This document shows positions 43,181-53,503 of a stretch of DNA of 64,000 bases, piece after piece. Origin of the DNA: Poecilobothrus nobilitatus (Eukaryota; Arthropoda; Insecta; Diptera; Dolichopodidae); assembly GCA_947095535.1 (NCBI GenBank), contig OX352774.1:75950416-76014415 (forward strand). The letters are read 5' to 3'. Position numbers and translations under genes: made by a program. Position 1 is the first letter of the stretch. Each line of letters begins with the position of its first letter. The notes beneath the pieces are model-generated. The model saw only the letters and a program-made list of their open reading frames with translations, was not told the origin of the DNA and did not search any database.

Positions 43181-44077
43181 GTTCTCCAACACTGTCTATA
43201 CAAATGTACATAAAATATAAATGTTGTGAAGCACTTCACTAAAAATTCGAATCTAAATATTTACATCATTTATTCATATTTTATATATTTAATTTTATTC
43301 ATATATTTTGAAAATATAAACAATAACTTTATTTTTTTATTCATATTTTCATTTTATTTTAATTTTTTTTTTATAACAAAACAAATTAAAATTACAAATA
43401 AAGGTGGCTCTAACAAAAACAATATTTTAGCAATAAGTAGCAATATGTGTATATGCATGTTTGTAGTGCCTTATTACCATTCTAAAAAATAATATACATA
43501 TCTACATACATATGTACAACTATATTAAATCTGTTGGAAATGTTCTGTGTCATTTTTGTTCTTAAAGTTAATAAAAAGTTAAAAAGTTAATATCGGCCTG
43601 AAAAATTTATAAAATTTATTTATTACAAATAATAAAAACCAAATAGAATTTGTTTTGAAATAAACAATTTAATTATAAAATTTCAAAAAGAAAGTGTTTT
43701 TGCGTGTGTTTATTTTGAAGTTGCGATTTTCGCTTTGTTGACGTCAACATTTTTGAAGTTTATATCTCTAACTATGTTTTTGTTAACGATTGCATTTTGG
43801 ATAATATGAGATTGTGTCTCACTTTACACAAAATCTCTTAATTACTAATTTTTTATCTAAAAAAGTAAACAGGTTTTTACTATAAAATTTATTACTAGAG
43901 CCATCAAAGCCATTTTACTCATTTCTTTTTTTTTTTTGAGTGCCTTTTTTTATAAAGCTCAAAGACTCTGAAAACGCAAACAGGTTTTTACCACAAATTT
44001 GCACAAATTTTCGCAAATTTATGAAAATGTTTGGGTATTTGAACAAAGCTAGTATATTTACATATTGTATTAGACTA
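43181..44077. other. Flank of the DRE cluster, no gene; CRE-like palindrome
   Basis: The frame starting at 43226 encodes almost only I, F, N, Y and S with no recognisable domain, and looks accidental. TGTTGACGTCAACA at 43736-43749 is a perfect 14-bp palindrome containing the CRE core TGACGTCA. Confidence 0.45.
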
Positions 44078-44080
44078 TTA

Positions 44081-44538
44081 AGGTGTTGGCTCAATGCTTA
44101 CTTTGCTTCATTTACTTTGAATACTTTTTCAAATTATTAAAATGAAGCAAAATTAACAAATTAAGTACTGGCCCAATGATTACTTTGCATTTTTTGCTTT
44201 AACTTTTGTTCAATTTATTTATTCTAAAATGGATTTAAAAAATATTTTAAGAAATTTTATATATAATTTGGGTTCGGGATATTTATAGAAATTGTCAAAT
44301 ATTCAAAATTGTTTCCACCTATTAAAATTTATTTAATGTTTAGGTAAAACAATTCAAATGTCAAAGTATTCAACGTAAAGTACGGAATTGAAATTTCAAT
44401 TTGTTACTTTGCTTCGTTTGCTTACTTTGAATACTTTGTGCATTTGGTCAAGTACCATAACAAATAATGTAATTCATTTTAGCTGTCAAAGTTTTCAAAG
44501 GAAGTAAAGGAAGCAAAGTAAGCATTGGGCCATCACCT
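44081..44538. mobile_element. MITE with TTA target duplication (PIF/Harbinger-like)
   Basis: TTA at 44078-44080 is followed by AGGTGTTGGCTCAATGCTTA. The right end reads, in reverse complement, AGGTGATGGCCCAATGCTTA, and is followed by TTA at 44539-44541. Terminal repeats extend about 30-55 bp, with the CTTACTTTGCTTC motif repeated again internally (near 44170 and 44405). A 3-bp TWA duplication is typical of PIF/Harbinger elements. At 458 bp without a frame it is non-autonomous. Confidence 0.75.
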
Positions 44539-44541
44539 TTA

Positions 44542-45690
44542 GAGTAACGCGTTGATTAACGTTGTATTATATGAGCATCGATAAAGTTTTATTAAATATT
44601 TTTCAATCTTAATGACTACAAAAAAAATTAAGAAAATTTTGAAATTAAATAGAAAAGCATGGATATTTTATTTAATAATTAGAATTACATACATTATTTC
44701 TTTCATTTTTTCATAATTTTTGATGTAATCGTCATTTGAATGTGATCAGTAAAATAAGAATCACCATAATACGTTCATTTTAGACAAATTATGGAATTAA
44801 ATGGTTGCTAAACAAAATACAATGTTTAAGTAATGGATAAAAAGAAAATTTCCGCATCTTCATAAATTTGCAAAAATATTAACTTTTACTAAAAATATTC
44901 TTTAAGGGTAAGTTCATACGTGATGCATGCATTCGGATGCAAACATTTGATTGGTTGAAAAAATATATCGTATTCATGACATGCTTTCCTTTTCACTCAC
45001 TCACTTCACTCACTTTCAAAAATTTAGTTAAAGAATTTTTTGAAGCGTTTATTAATATTTATTTGAAATTTATTTTTTATTTTTTAAAATTTATCTATAA
45101 CTATCTATAACTTTTTTTGCTGACAATAATTTTACTTTTAAAAAGAATAGTTCAGAACTTCAGAAAAGTTTCACCGTGTAAGTAATAACAGCTAAAACTG
45201 TCAAAAAATATTTTTTAAAATAATTACAAAAAAAAGTGGAATAAAAGTGGAGGCAAAATAGAAAAATTTCTATTTTTCAGTATCAAAAAAGTTAACAAAC
45301 AGGGATGACAAGATGACACTTTGATTATAAAAAAAGTGATAAAAAGATAACGTCTAGTATCTAAGTAAGTACACTAAGTGATATGTTATCAATTATATTG
45401 TTAATCAAAACTGAATTATTATGGAATTTGACAAAGATTCACAGATGTTTAAATATCTAAATTGAAGAATATGGACAATGTAACTGATAACATGTCATTT
45501 AGTCTAAATGAAGTATAACATATTTGGAACTCTGTACCTAAATTGACAAAAATTGACAATATAATTTTATTAGTCAATTTATTTCTAACTTTTCTGTAAT
45601 ATTTTTCGCTCCTTTTTTTTAATACACCCGGCTCTATGTTTTCGTAATTTTATTAACGTATTCGAAAAAGAAATTTTTTGAACTCAAAAC
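44542..45690. other. AT-rich sequence, no gene seen
   Basis: Contains a short CACTCACTCACTTCACTCAC stretch at about 44995-45014. Nothing else can be supported. Confidence 0.4.
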
Positions 45691-47560
45691 ATTGTTAACA
45701 CATTCGCGACATTGTGTACCACCGGTGGTACACTGCTAACTTTTTTTATCCAGTGTACCACTGGTGGTAATGTCGTATACCATCCGTGGTACACATAAAC
45801 TAATAATATCTAACTTGCAATAATTTATTACAAAGTATAATGAAAATATTATTTTAAGCGAACGTCTATACTGAATGTTGTATAAAGTGGTAGACATTGT
45901 TTGTACTACTATTGAGATGTGGTTGTCTAAATGATTACAACAGAAAACTGTAAATTTATAAAAAATTAAAGTTTTATTCAACAAACAATTCAATTAAAAC
46001 AAAAATATAAATAACAAAACAGAACATAATTCAATTTATTCATAATTATTACAATCAACAATAAATCTCAATCTCAAGAAAATATAAAATTGATATTGAT
46101 ATAAAAGTACAAAATCTTTTATGACTTTCATTAAAGCATGCAAGGCACAACATGGGTAAATCTGCATAATTTTTGCAGTATGTGGAGACACGCTTGCATG
46201 TATCTCTAGCTTCGCTGGTCCCCTTTTCTTTTTAAATTTTTTCGTAGCAAGCAACGTATCGTTTCCGATTAATCCTGGCAGGGCCATCTCGCTTTCCAAG
46301 CTCATGCATCAGTGTACATCGAGTCGAAACAGAAGCAGCAGAAGCAACTATTGGACAATTATTTTTTAGAAGACTTTCAATGATACTTTCTCTAAATTGC
46401 AGTATGTCCATTTGTTTATTATTATAATCATTATATTACCCATGCATTATCAATACTTGTACCAAAAAGTAATTCAAACGCAACTTTTTTGTACCATTTA
46501 TGGTCTTGCGAAGGCCTGAATAATAGTTGGATATTTGATCAGAAATATCTAAACTTTGTTTTGCTCTATTGTAGGCTATTATAGACGGAGGTTTCATTTC
46601 ATATTCCTCAGCTCTCGTTTTTCTTCCTGTCGAAACTACATCAGAAGTATATGTTCTTGCAAACTAGAGATCATTAAAACACTGCGTTTATCTTTCCATT
46701 TGGTCAATCGAATACCATTTTTTTTCTTTTCCACAAATTTTCCTTTCTTAATTTTTTTCAACCAGACTTCTTGTGGATTTTCGCGCCTATTGGTTTGCAA
46801 GGTACCACAAAGGTATGTATTATTTTTTAAAAGGTCTTCAGCAAGTTAAACACTAGTATAAAAGTTGTCAGCATACAGTGTTGTACCAATTCCAAGAGGA
46901 CCATTAAGTAAATCTATTGTTACATCATATGAGTGATCTTTTATTGATGAAGCTATTTCTTTACCAGCATAAATTTTTAAATTATATGTACATTTATGCA
47001 TCTAGAGTACACAATTTATATAATTTCGCCCCATATTTGTATGACTTTGATGGAATGTATTGCTGGAAAAAATGTACTTCTCCAGGGTATCATACTTTCA
47101 TCTATAACCACGTTCTCTCTTGAAACCAATGTTGTTTCAAAATGTTTTACGGCAATATTCAATGGCGGATTAATCTTCTCTAATCTCGGTTCGCGTATTG
47201 GATTTGCGTTGTCAGAGAAATGCACACATTTTAGCAAGATCTCAAATCTGTCACGTTTCATTGACTTGACTACAAGTTCATTGCGAAAGATTGACTTCCT
47301 GGAGCAATAAAGCCGCATCTTGGGAAGTGAATTTATACCCATTATCATAATAATGGCGAAAAATTTTTGTATTTCGTGCTTGCAAATATAGAAAACCTAG
47401 TATATTTTCCCAATTTTAAAATTGTACTATCTAATAAATACAATTATTTACTAGTTTACAATTATTTTACAATTATTTTTTATCATGTAATTTAAATATA
47501 ACTTTATTTTTTAAATTTGATTAAATGAAAGTTCGTGAACACGGGTGGTACATAACGCAC
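45691..47560 (-). mobile_element. Second piggyBac-like element with palindromic subterminal repeats
   Basis: A piggyBac transposase pseudogene (46036-47348) is flanked on the left by TTAACACATTCGCGACATTG, starting near 45691, and by three tandem palindromic motifs: GTGTACCACCGGTGGTACAC (45714-45733), GTGTACCACTGGTGGTA (about 45753) and GTATACCATCCGTGGTAC (about 45775). A single related motif, ACGGGTGGTACAT, lies on the right near 47540. TTAA and motif-rich ends fit piggyBac. I could not find a clean right terminus. Confidence 0.6.
46036..47348 (-). pseudogene. piggyBac transposase pseudogene (catalytic motifs kept, frames broken)
   Basis: The minus-strand frame from 47348 reads MGINSLPKMRLYCS, FRNELVVKSMKRDRFEILLK, CVHFSDNANPIREPRL and VVIDESMIPWR: the N-terminal and first catalytic (IDES) blocks of piggyBac transposases. 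After frame breaks, about 46975-46850 gives IYAGKEIA then LYADNFYTSV (the second catalytic Asp present). Then YLCGTLQTNRRENPQEV at about 46840-46790 is followed by KSV and a C-terminal part. The 46305-46036 frame encodes GNDTLLATKKFKKKRGPAK and a cysteine-containing segment, near where the C-terminal domain would be. Unlike the 21.5-kb copy, IDE and DNFY are intact, but at least four frameshifts or stops disable it. Confidence 0.85.
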
Positions 47561-47879
47561 AATTTTTATTTAGCGATTTGAATTGAAGCGTCAGAAAAAA
47601 AAAACAAATAAAAAATTCCTAGCAATTAAAAATAGAAGAAGATTTCTTTCTTTTTTTTCCCAACCAATCGTAATCCTTTTTTTTTTGTACTATTAAATTT
47701 TCGCAATGTCTATTTATAATTATAGTCATTTAATTTCCGGGGGTAAACTCAATTCGAACAGATAACAGTTTTTTCTGCCCGTTCATCCAAATTTAAAAAA
47801 TTTATTTCTTTTTTGAATATTTGGATACCTGGTCAACTCCCAAAAAGAAATGTTCCCAGAAAGACAATTCACAGAAAAA
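47561..47879. other. AT-rich linker, no gene
   Basis: Nothing recognisable. Confidence 0.35.
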
Positions 47880-48265
47880 TTTTGGTTACAAAGTCTGAGT
47901 TGCCGCTTTTTTCAGAATATTTGAATATTTGTATACGTGGGGTTCTCAATTAGGAGAGATTCTAGAGTTGAATTTAAAATCAGAGAATTTGCTTTCTGAG
48001 GAATATTTATATATGTGTTATGTAATATATATTTATATATGAAAGATTATGCATTATTAGGAGGGATGCACATTAGGAGGGATTTTAGAGTTGGTTACAA
48101 AATCAAGATTTTAATAATTTGTCTAGCTGGGGTTTGGGGCCGATAGCCCCCACTATTTAAAATGCTTTGTAATTAAAATATGTGTGTAAGAAAAATAATT
48201 AGGAGAGATTTTATAGTTGGTTATAAAATCAGAGTTATTCGGCTTTTTCGAAAAATTGGAATACA
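47880..48265 (+). repeat. Tandem repeat units of AGGAGAGATTTTATAG type, second array
   Basis: Four to five diverged units of about 60-100 bp, each with a TTAGGAGRGATTTTAGAGTT-like phrase and a GGTTATAAAATCAGAGTTAT-like phrase, sometimes followed by CGGCTTTTTCG. They occur at about 47890, 47950, 48065 and 48199. Homologous to 41.64-41.83 kb. Confidence 0.6.
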
Positions 48266-49480
48266 AAAACAAAACACGAGATTTCAAGATACGAGCATTT
48301 GTACCCAATCCATTAAAAATATGTAAAATAAACAGTAAATAAAAATAAACAACAAACTGCATTTTAAAAAACCGGATTTTGATAAAAATGGATTTTGGTA
48401 AACCGGCTTTCGTAGTAAACTCGTTAGCAAAAATTCCGCTGGTAGCCGCTGTTGGTTGTCCGAATTGCATGAAACAAGACGATTTTAAAGTTATATTCCG
48501 CTGGCTATTGCCGACGGTCGTACGAAAAGTGGTTATGGCAAGAAGTATTCAATCTATTTTTACTAAATATACACATATATAAAATTAAATAGGTATAGTA
48601 TGCGAAATTTGAAGTTAAGAGGAATATATGGAAATCGATATCGACTCAGGCTTCATTAATATTTTAATACCCGATCAAAGCTCTTCTGTATTACTTCAGA
48701 AGAGATTTTATCGGGTATTCTGTATTACTTCTTTAGTATTAAATTACTTCTGTATTTTTGAGGCACAATGCAAATAATTTTTTAACTTTTTAAAGTAAAT
48801 TTGTATATTAATAAAAGAAAGTTATTATTTTAAATTTAAGATAAAAAAACAATGTTAAATCGTAAAATTTCATTTAAAAAATCAACAAAATAAAAAAATT
48901 AAATTATACCCCAAGAGTTTGTTTCATTGCAACAAGAATAATCCCAAAGAAAGAACTCAATTTGTAATTATTTTCGTATAATTTTTTGAAGTGGTAAAAA
49001 TATTTCGTTATTAGTTTTTTCACTGTTATTAGTAATAATATCAAAAAATTTTAAGACTTTAAATTATTTTCTTAAGAGATGATAAAACTAAATTTAAGAA
49101 ACCACTTTTGGTTTTTTGTTTTTTGCTACTCATGTTTTTTTTTTCATTGTCTTCCTTCCTTTTATTGTCTACCTTGAAAAAAAAAAACCTACTCAAGATT
49201 TTGTTGAATCGTGGTAATCATGGCAAAGTGATTATAAAAGATTTTTAAGAGTTATCTTTTCCTTTCTTAAATTTAATCTATTAATGAAAATGTCTATCTA
49301 ATTATTATCACTATTCGTATGTACATAACTATAGTAATTGTTTTCTTTGGTTTTTGTTCGTGGAGTAAAAAAGATAAAAGAAATTTTATTTTCTTCATAA
49401 TAAAGACATTATTGATATATTTTGGTATCATCAAACATAATAAATACTTAAATTTTAAAAGTTTTTGATGATAATATTAG
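48266..49480. other. Intergenic sequence with a GC-richer patch and a compound hairpin
   Basis: A GC-richer patch at about 48390-48545 (GTAAACCGGCTTTCGTAG, TTCCGCTGGTAGCCGC) opens short frames on both strands, but neither resembles a family. The compound hairpin at 48667-48718 is listed separately. No gene is supported. Confidence 0.4.
48667..48718. other. Nested double hairpin
   Basis: The outer stem ATACCCGAT (48667-48675)/ATCGGGTAT (48710-48718) encloses the inner stem CTCTTCTG (48681-48688)/CAGAAGAG (48697-48704), with loop TATTACTT. Both stems are perfect. ATACCC/GGGTAT tips recall ends of Helentron-type elements. Alternatively it may be a structured RNA or a cruciform. Confidence 0.65.
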
Positions 49481-50297
49481 ATTGGGTGTTAAGTTTTTGG
49501 CTTCCGGAAATAACTCCACAATAAATTACCCCAAAAAAAAATGAAGTAACACCGCAAAATTTTGTATGGAAAATAATGCGACAAGAAATGAAATTATGCC
49601 ACAAAAATTTAAGGTTATTTAATGTTTTTTAGATCTTATAATTTTTTTTGTAGCCTTCTTTCATATGAAATAATCCCACAAAACATAATAATTTTGCAAA
49701 TGAAATAACCGCCGAAGACAACTATATTTTGGGGTTTATTTAATTTTTTTGGAGGATTATTTCATTTTCATACTTATGAAGAGAGCCTAATTCAGAATCT
49801 CGGATATATACATAATATTATATAAAAATTCTGGACTTTTGTAGTCATGATTTGGTATTTTTCTTCTAATTTTGACATTAGATTTTCAGTACACGGTATT
49901 TTAATTTCTTTTCTACGACGGCTGATACTAAATTTTTCGAATTGCCTTTTGAAAATGATTCTAAATCATTTATTATATATTTCAATATAACATTTTCTAC
50001 ATCGACCTTTTACTTTTTTCTGCTTGTAACTCCAAACAGCATTGATTTTGATTTTTTTCAGCTTGCTCAAGTTCATCTTGATGTTTTTTCTGTACTTTAC
50101 ACATATTATTTTAAATTATTTTTACGATTTTAACGAATTCAAAAAATTTACGTAATAATCAATTTGTTTTTTTAATTTTGGATATATCAATTTTCAGTTT
50201 AACTTTTTTCTTCAAAATCATATACAAAAATTAAACTTTTTTTTTAATTCTAATTGTGTAAGATAGTAGATGGCGTAGAACTAAAGAAACGCCTAGT
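49481..50297. other. AT-rich sequence, no gene seen
   Basis: The segment at about 49500-49770 repeats phrases such as AATAACTCCACAATAAA, AAATAATCCCACAAAAC and AAATAACCGCCG, in both orientations near its ends. It may be a decayed inverted-repeat element. The frame at 49942-50133 has no resemblance to a family. Confidence 0.35.
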
Positions 50298-50435
50298 CTT
50301 GTACAATAGCTACAACTGAGTAATCAACGGCTTAGTGAAATAATGATTCCAGAAACTGAAGCTTAGTCAAATATGAATAATAAATGACTTAGTGGATGCC
50401 CTATGGTCTATGCTCCTTATAGGAGTAAGGAAACA
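50298..50435 (+). repeat. Dispersed repeat copy (paired with 26.53 kb)
   Basis: CTTGTACAATAGCTACAACT, GAGTAATCAACGGCTTAGTG and TAGTGGATGCCCTATG followed by AGGAGTAAGGAAAC match 26533-26660 in order and spacing. Confidence 0.7.
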
Positions 50436-50800
50436 AAAAATTACCTTCTTAAATTACACGTGATTTACGTATTCACCCAATCCTTTATTTAATAAAATAA
50501 ATTCTGTACCAGATACTACGTCAGCACTTCCTGTTATTGTCAAAACAAATACGAGTTCTTCAAATTCTATTCCCACAAAAATAACAGACGCTAAATTTGC
50601 ATTTCCTGTTATCCTAAAATTAAGAACATTTATTAACCAAATAATTTAAAATCAATATCATATATTTCAATCATGTTTAAACATAATTTGATCGTGGAAT
50701 ATTTAAAATAAAAGCTTTCCCACATTTAAGTAACATTCCCTAAATTACACCAATATAAAATTAAATAGAATTAAGCTAAATAATGCAAAGATTTCACTCT

Positions 50801-50997
50801 TTTTTTTTTAATGCATTTCTCTGCCTCATAAATGTGGGCAGGAAATTACACAGCCTTTTTCCTGTTCAGGCGTGGTTGTAAAGTAAATGTCGTAAGGGGG
50901 AATATGTCTTACGACGTGTGTGGGATTCGAATCCACACTCCCTCGGTGTTTACAGCGTATTAAAATACGCTGTTACCCACTAGGCCACCGAGACCCC
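50801..50997 (-). mobile_element. tRNA-derived SINE, copy 3
   Basis: The minus strand starts GGGGTCTCGGTGGCCTAGTG at 50997 with an A-box match TGGCCTAGTGG, then CTGTAAACACCGAGG and a B-box with one change (GATTCGAATCC). The tail region GAGAAATGCAT ends in an A-rich run. Flanks GCAAAGATTTCACTCTTTT (left) and GCAAAATTGCACTTTT (right) look like a decayed target duplication. The three copies share the whole 175-197 bp body, so the family is real. Confidence 0.88.
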
Positions 50998-52309
50998 TGG
51001 CAAAATTGCACTTTTGAAATAATATAAATAGTCATACAAATTAGAATTAAATCAATCATTGTTTAGACCTGAATGTGGTCATAATTAAGTCATTCATGCT
51101 AAATAATGTTTGTTCATAAAATTAAAAAAATAAAGTTTTTTTTTGAAAATATCCAAAAGAAATTATTTAAGTCGTGTGCTACATTTAAAAATAACTAATT
51201 TTATATTAGATATTTTTTTCATTAAATTTGATACGAATTAGTGTTTATGTTAATTTTTATTTTGTGGTTCCATTTTTAAAAATTTAATTTATTTATTCAT
51301 TTAGTTAAATTTTAAAAATACGTAATATTTTAAAACTAATGTATCCGATTCCGCTAATATACAGTATAGTTTATATAGTTTATTTTTTCTCTAGTTATTA
51401 GTTATAGAGATTCTAAATGTTTAAAAACTTGAAATTAATTTTAAAAAAAATATGCCTCAGATCCCCTATACATCTTTAAACAATTCATTTTCCGTAAACG
51501 TCAAGTAAAGATAAAGCAGCAAGCTCGCGTACAAAATATAAAAGCCTTAAAAGTAGAAAATTTTCATTTAAGCTTATCAGTTGATTAAATTTTCATTTAA
51601 GGTCAGATTGAGCTTTTGTGTTTAAAAACCTTAATCTGATTGACAAAATTCATTTTTTAAAACTATTGAAAATGAATTTTAAATTGCCTGCATGGAATAA
51701 AATATTATTAGAGGAAATGTCATCAAGCGCTCGAAATTTATAAAGGAAGGAACATCATTAGGGTATAAAATAAAATGATATGAACATATTCTTTCGTTTT
51801 TGCAATAAATATTTTAATGCCACACCAATATAACTACATATTACATTCATTTTGTTATCTTTTTATTTTAATGTCTATTAATCTTATTATTTCCGTTAGA
51901 TATACCTACACTTATTTATACTTTTTACGACTGTATAATGTTAAAAGTCAAATTTGGATCAAATTTTTTATTGTGTTTATAGAAATACTAACAATTAATA
52001 AGAAATTAATATCTACTTACATATTTTTTACCTATTCACCTATTTAACTATAACCTATTATGACGTATAACTATCACACCTTCTTTAAATAAATTAAAAT
52101 AAATTTTTAACGCTTTTTTACTAAAATTGAAAAATAATTATAACCAGATAAAACTGTTCTAATGATTTTTAGATATTGTAATTGTAAATTTTTACCGTTA
52201 AAGTGTACAACAAAACATTACATATCAAAATGAAGTTGTTTAATCGACATATAATACGCGCACATATATACCTATACATATAGGTATATTTTAAAAAACT
52301 AAATTTTAA
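50998..52309. other. AT-rich sequence, no gene seen
   Basis: The frame at 51817-52047 encodes an I/L/F/Y-rich low-complexity product with no supporting signals. Confidence 0.4.
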
Positions 52310-52470
52310 TATATTTTTAGCACATTTCTGAAAAAAATTACTTATTAATTTTAGAAAATTTCTACACCGTTTGAGTTAAAGTCTAAAGAGATAAAATTTT
52401 TGACGTAGATAAATTTTATAAAATAAATAGCAGTTGTAGAACAACTTTTTTATCTAACCAGTTGTGGTGC
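52310..52470 (+). repeat. Fragment of the (GTCC)n repeat family
   Basis: TTAGCACATTTCTGAAAAAA, TTTCTACACCGTTTGAG and TTGTAGAACAACTTTTT occur in the same order as at 2.99-3.15 kb. The GTCC tract itself has been deleted. Confidence 0.55.
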
Positions 52471-52975
52471 TCAAACTTGTGTGTGTCTTTGTTTTTCACA
52501 ATTTTATTCATACAAAAATAGTCGCAATTTCAGACTAGGAAAGATGTACCAGTGGTCGGCCAGATAAGTTATTTTTAGCTTTGCCTGCTTCATTGTCAAT
52601 ATGAAACAAATTAATTATAATAAATTTTTATTTTTTGTTTATTTCAGTGAGTTTATATTTTAACAGTCAAATTAGTTTTAATTGTTATTTGAATGTTTTG
52701 ACCAAAAAAAATTGAAAAAAAAACATAAAAAGTCATAATTTTCCATTATTCGACAATGTAATAATAAATGGAATAATTACTAAAATAAAATAGGTTGAAA
52801 TATTCTTGTGTAAATATTTTATTCACAATAATAATTTAATACGTCAAATGTGAAATAAATTAAAACATAACAAAAAAAAACAAAATTAAATTAGTACTTT
52901 TAACTTAAATAAAATTAACTATAAATAAAATTTAACAAAATGTAACAGAACATAAAATTTAAATGTTTAATAACT

Positions 52976-53503
52976 TCAAAGAAAAATATTGCAGTTTTCG
53001 CAAATAAAATCTTGATTAGATACTAAGTCGAAAGTTTGTCCAATATATCTATTTGATACATTTAGATGATACCAGTTGGTGCAGTTGGTGCATTCAATAT
53101 TTTTTAAATCATTCTCACCTGTGTCACTATTTAATTCTTCGTTGCAGTTCGGAACATCTTATTTTATTTATTTTTTTTTTTTAATCTAGTTGTGGTTTTC
53201 AGTTTTTTAGTATTTCTTTCTCTTTTAATTTTATTTAATATTCTTGTTTGTTTTCTTTTTAAAATTGCTTCTTCCTTTATCTTGTTATCTTGTTCGATTT
53301 TTTCGTAATAATACCGCCACTCTGTTCCAGCAACTACAGTTTAGTTTTAAATCAATAAAATTGAATTGTTGATAGACATAAATCGCTGATGGTAATTTAG
53401 GTTTCTTTTTATTTGGATTTTTAGAACTTATAGGTTTCGGATAAAATAAATGTTTTTCAAAATGTAAAGATGGAATACTTGATAAAAGAGTTTCAATTGG
53501 CAA
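52976..53503 (-). pseudogene. Transposase C-terminus with PHD-like zinc finger (pogo/Tigger-like?)
   Basis: The minus-strand frame from 53503 encodes MPIETLLSSIPSLHFEKHLF, then a lysine-rich region. After several stops, a segment at about 53165-52976 encodes PNCNEELN, then ECTNCTNWYHLN and finally ICENCNIFL followed by a stop. The CxxCxxWYH...CxxC pattern is PHD-like. A proline-rich linker, a basic stretch and a C-terminal PHD-like finger are seen at the end of pogo/Tigger-type DDE transposases in insects, but the DDE domain is not visible, so the assignment is tentative. It could instead be a decayed host-gene exon. Confidence 0.4.

Noticed and set aside
43226..43492. Open frame immediately downstream of the TATCGATA cluster
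   Set aside because: Composition is almost purely I, F, N, Y and S from AT-rich DNA, with no domain; proximity to the cluster is not enough.
47640..47700. Right terminus of the second piggyBac element near TTAAATTTTCGCAATGTC
   Set aside because: It resembles the left end, but in direct rather than inverted orientation, so it cannot be the terminal inverted repeat.
48379..48582. 67-codon GC-richer frame and its antisense partner
   Set aside because: Both strands are open over the same patch and neither matches a known family; there is no evidence to choose one.
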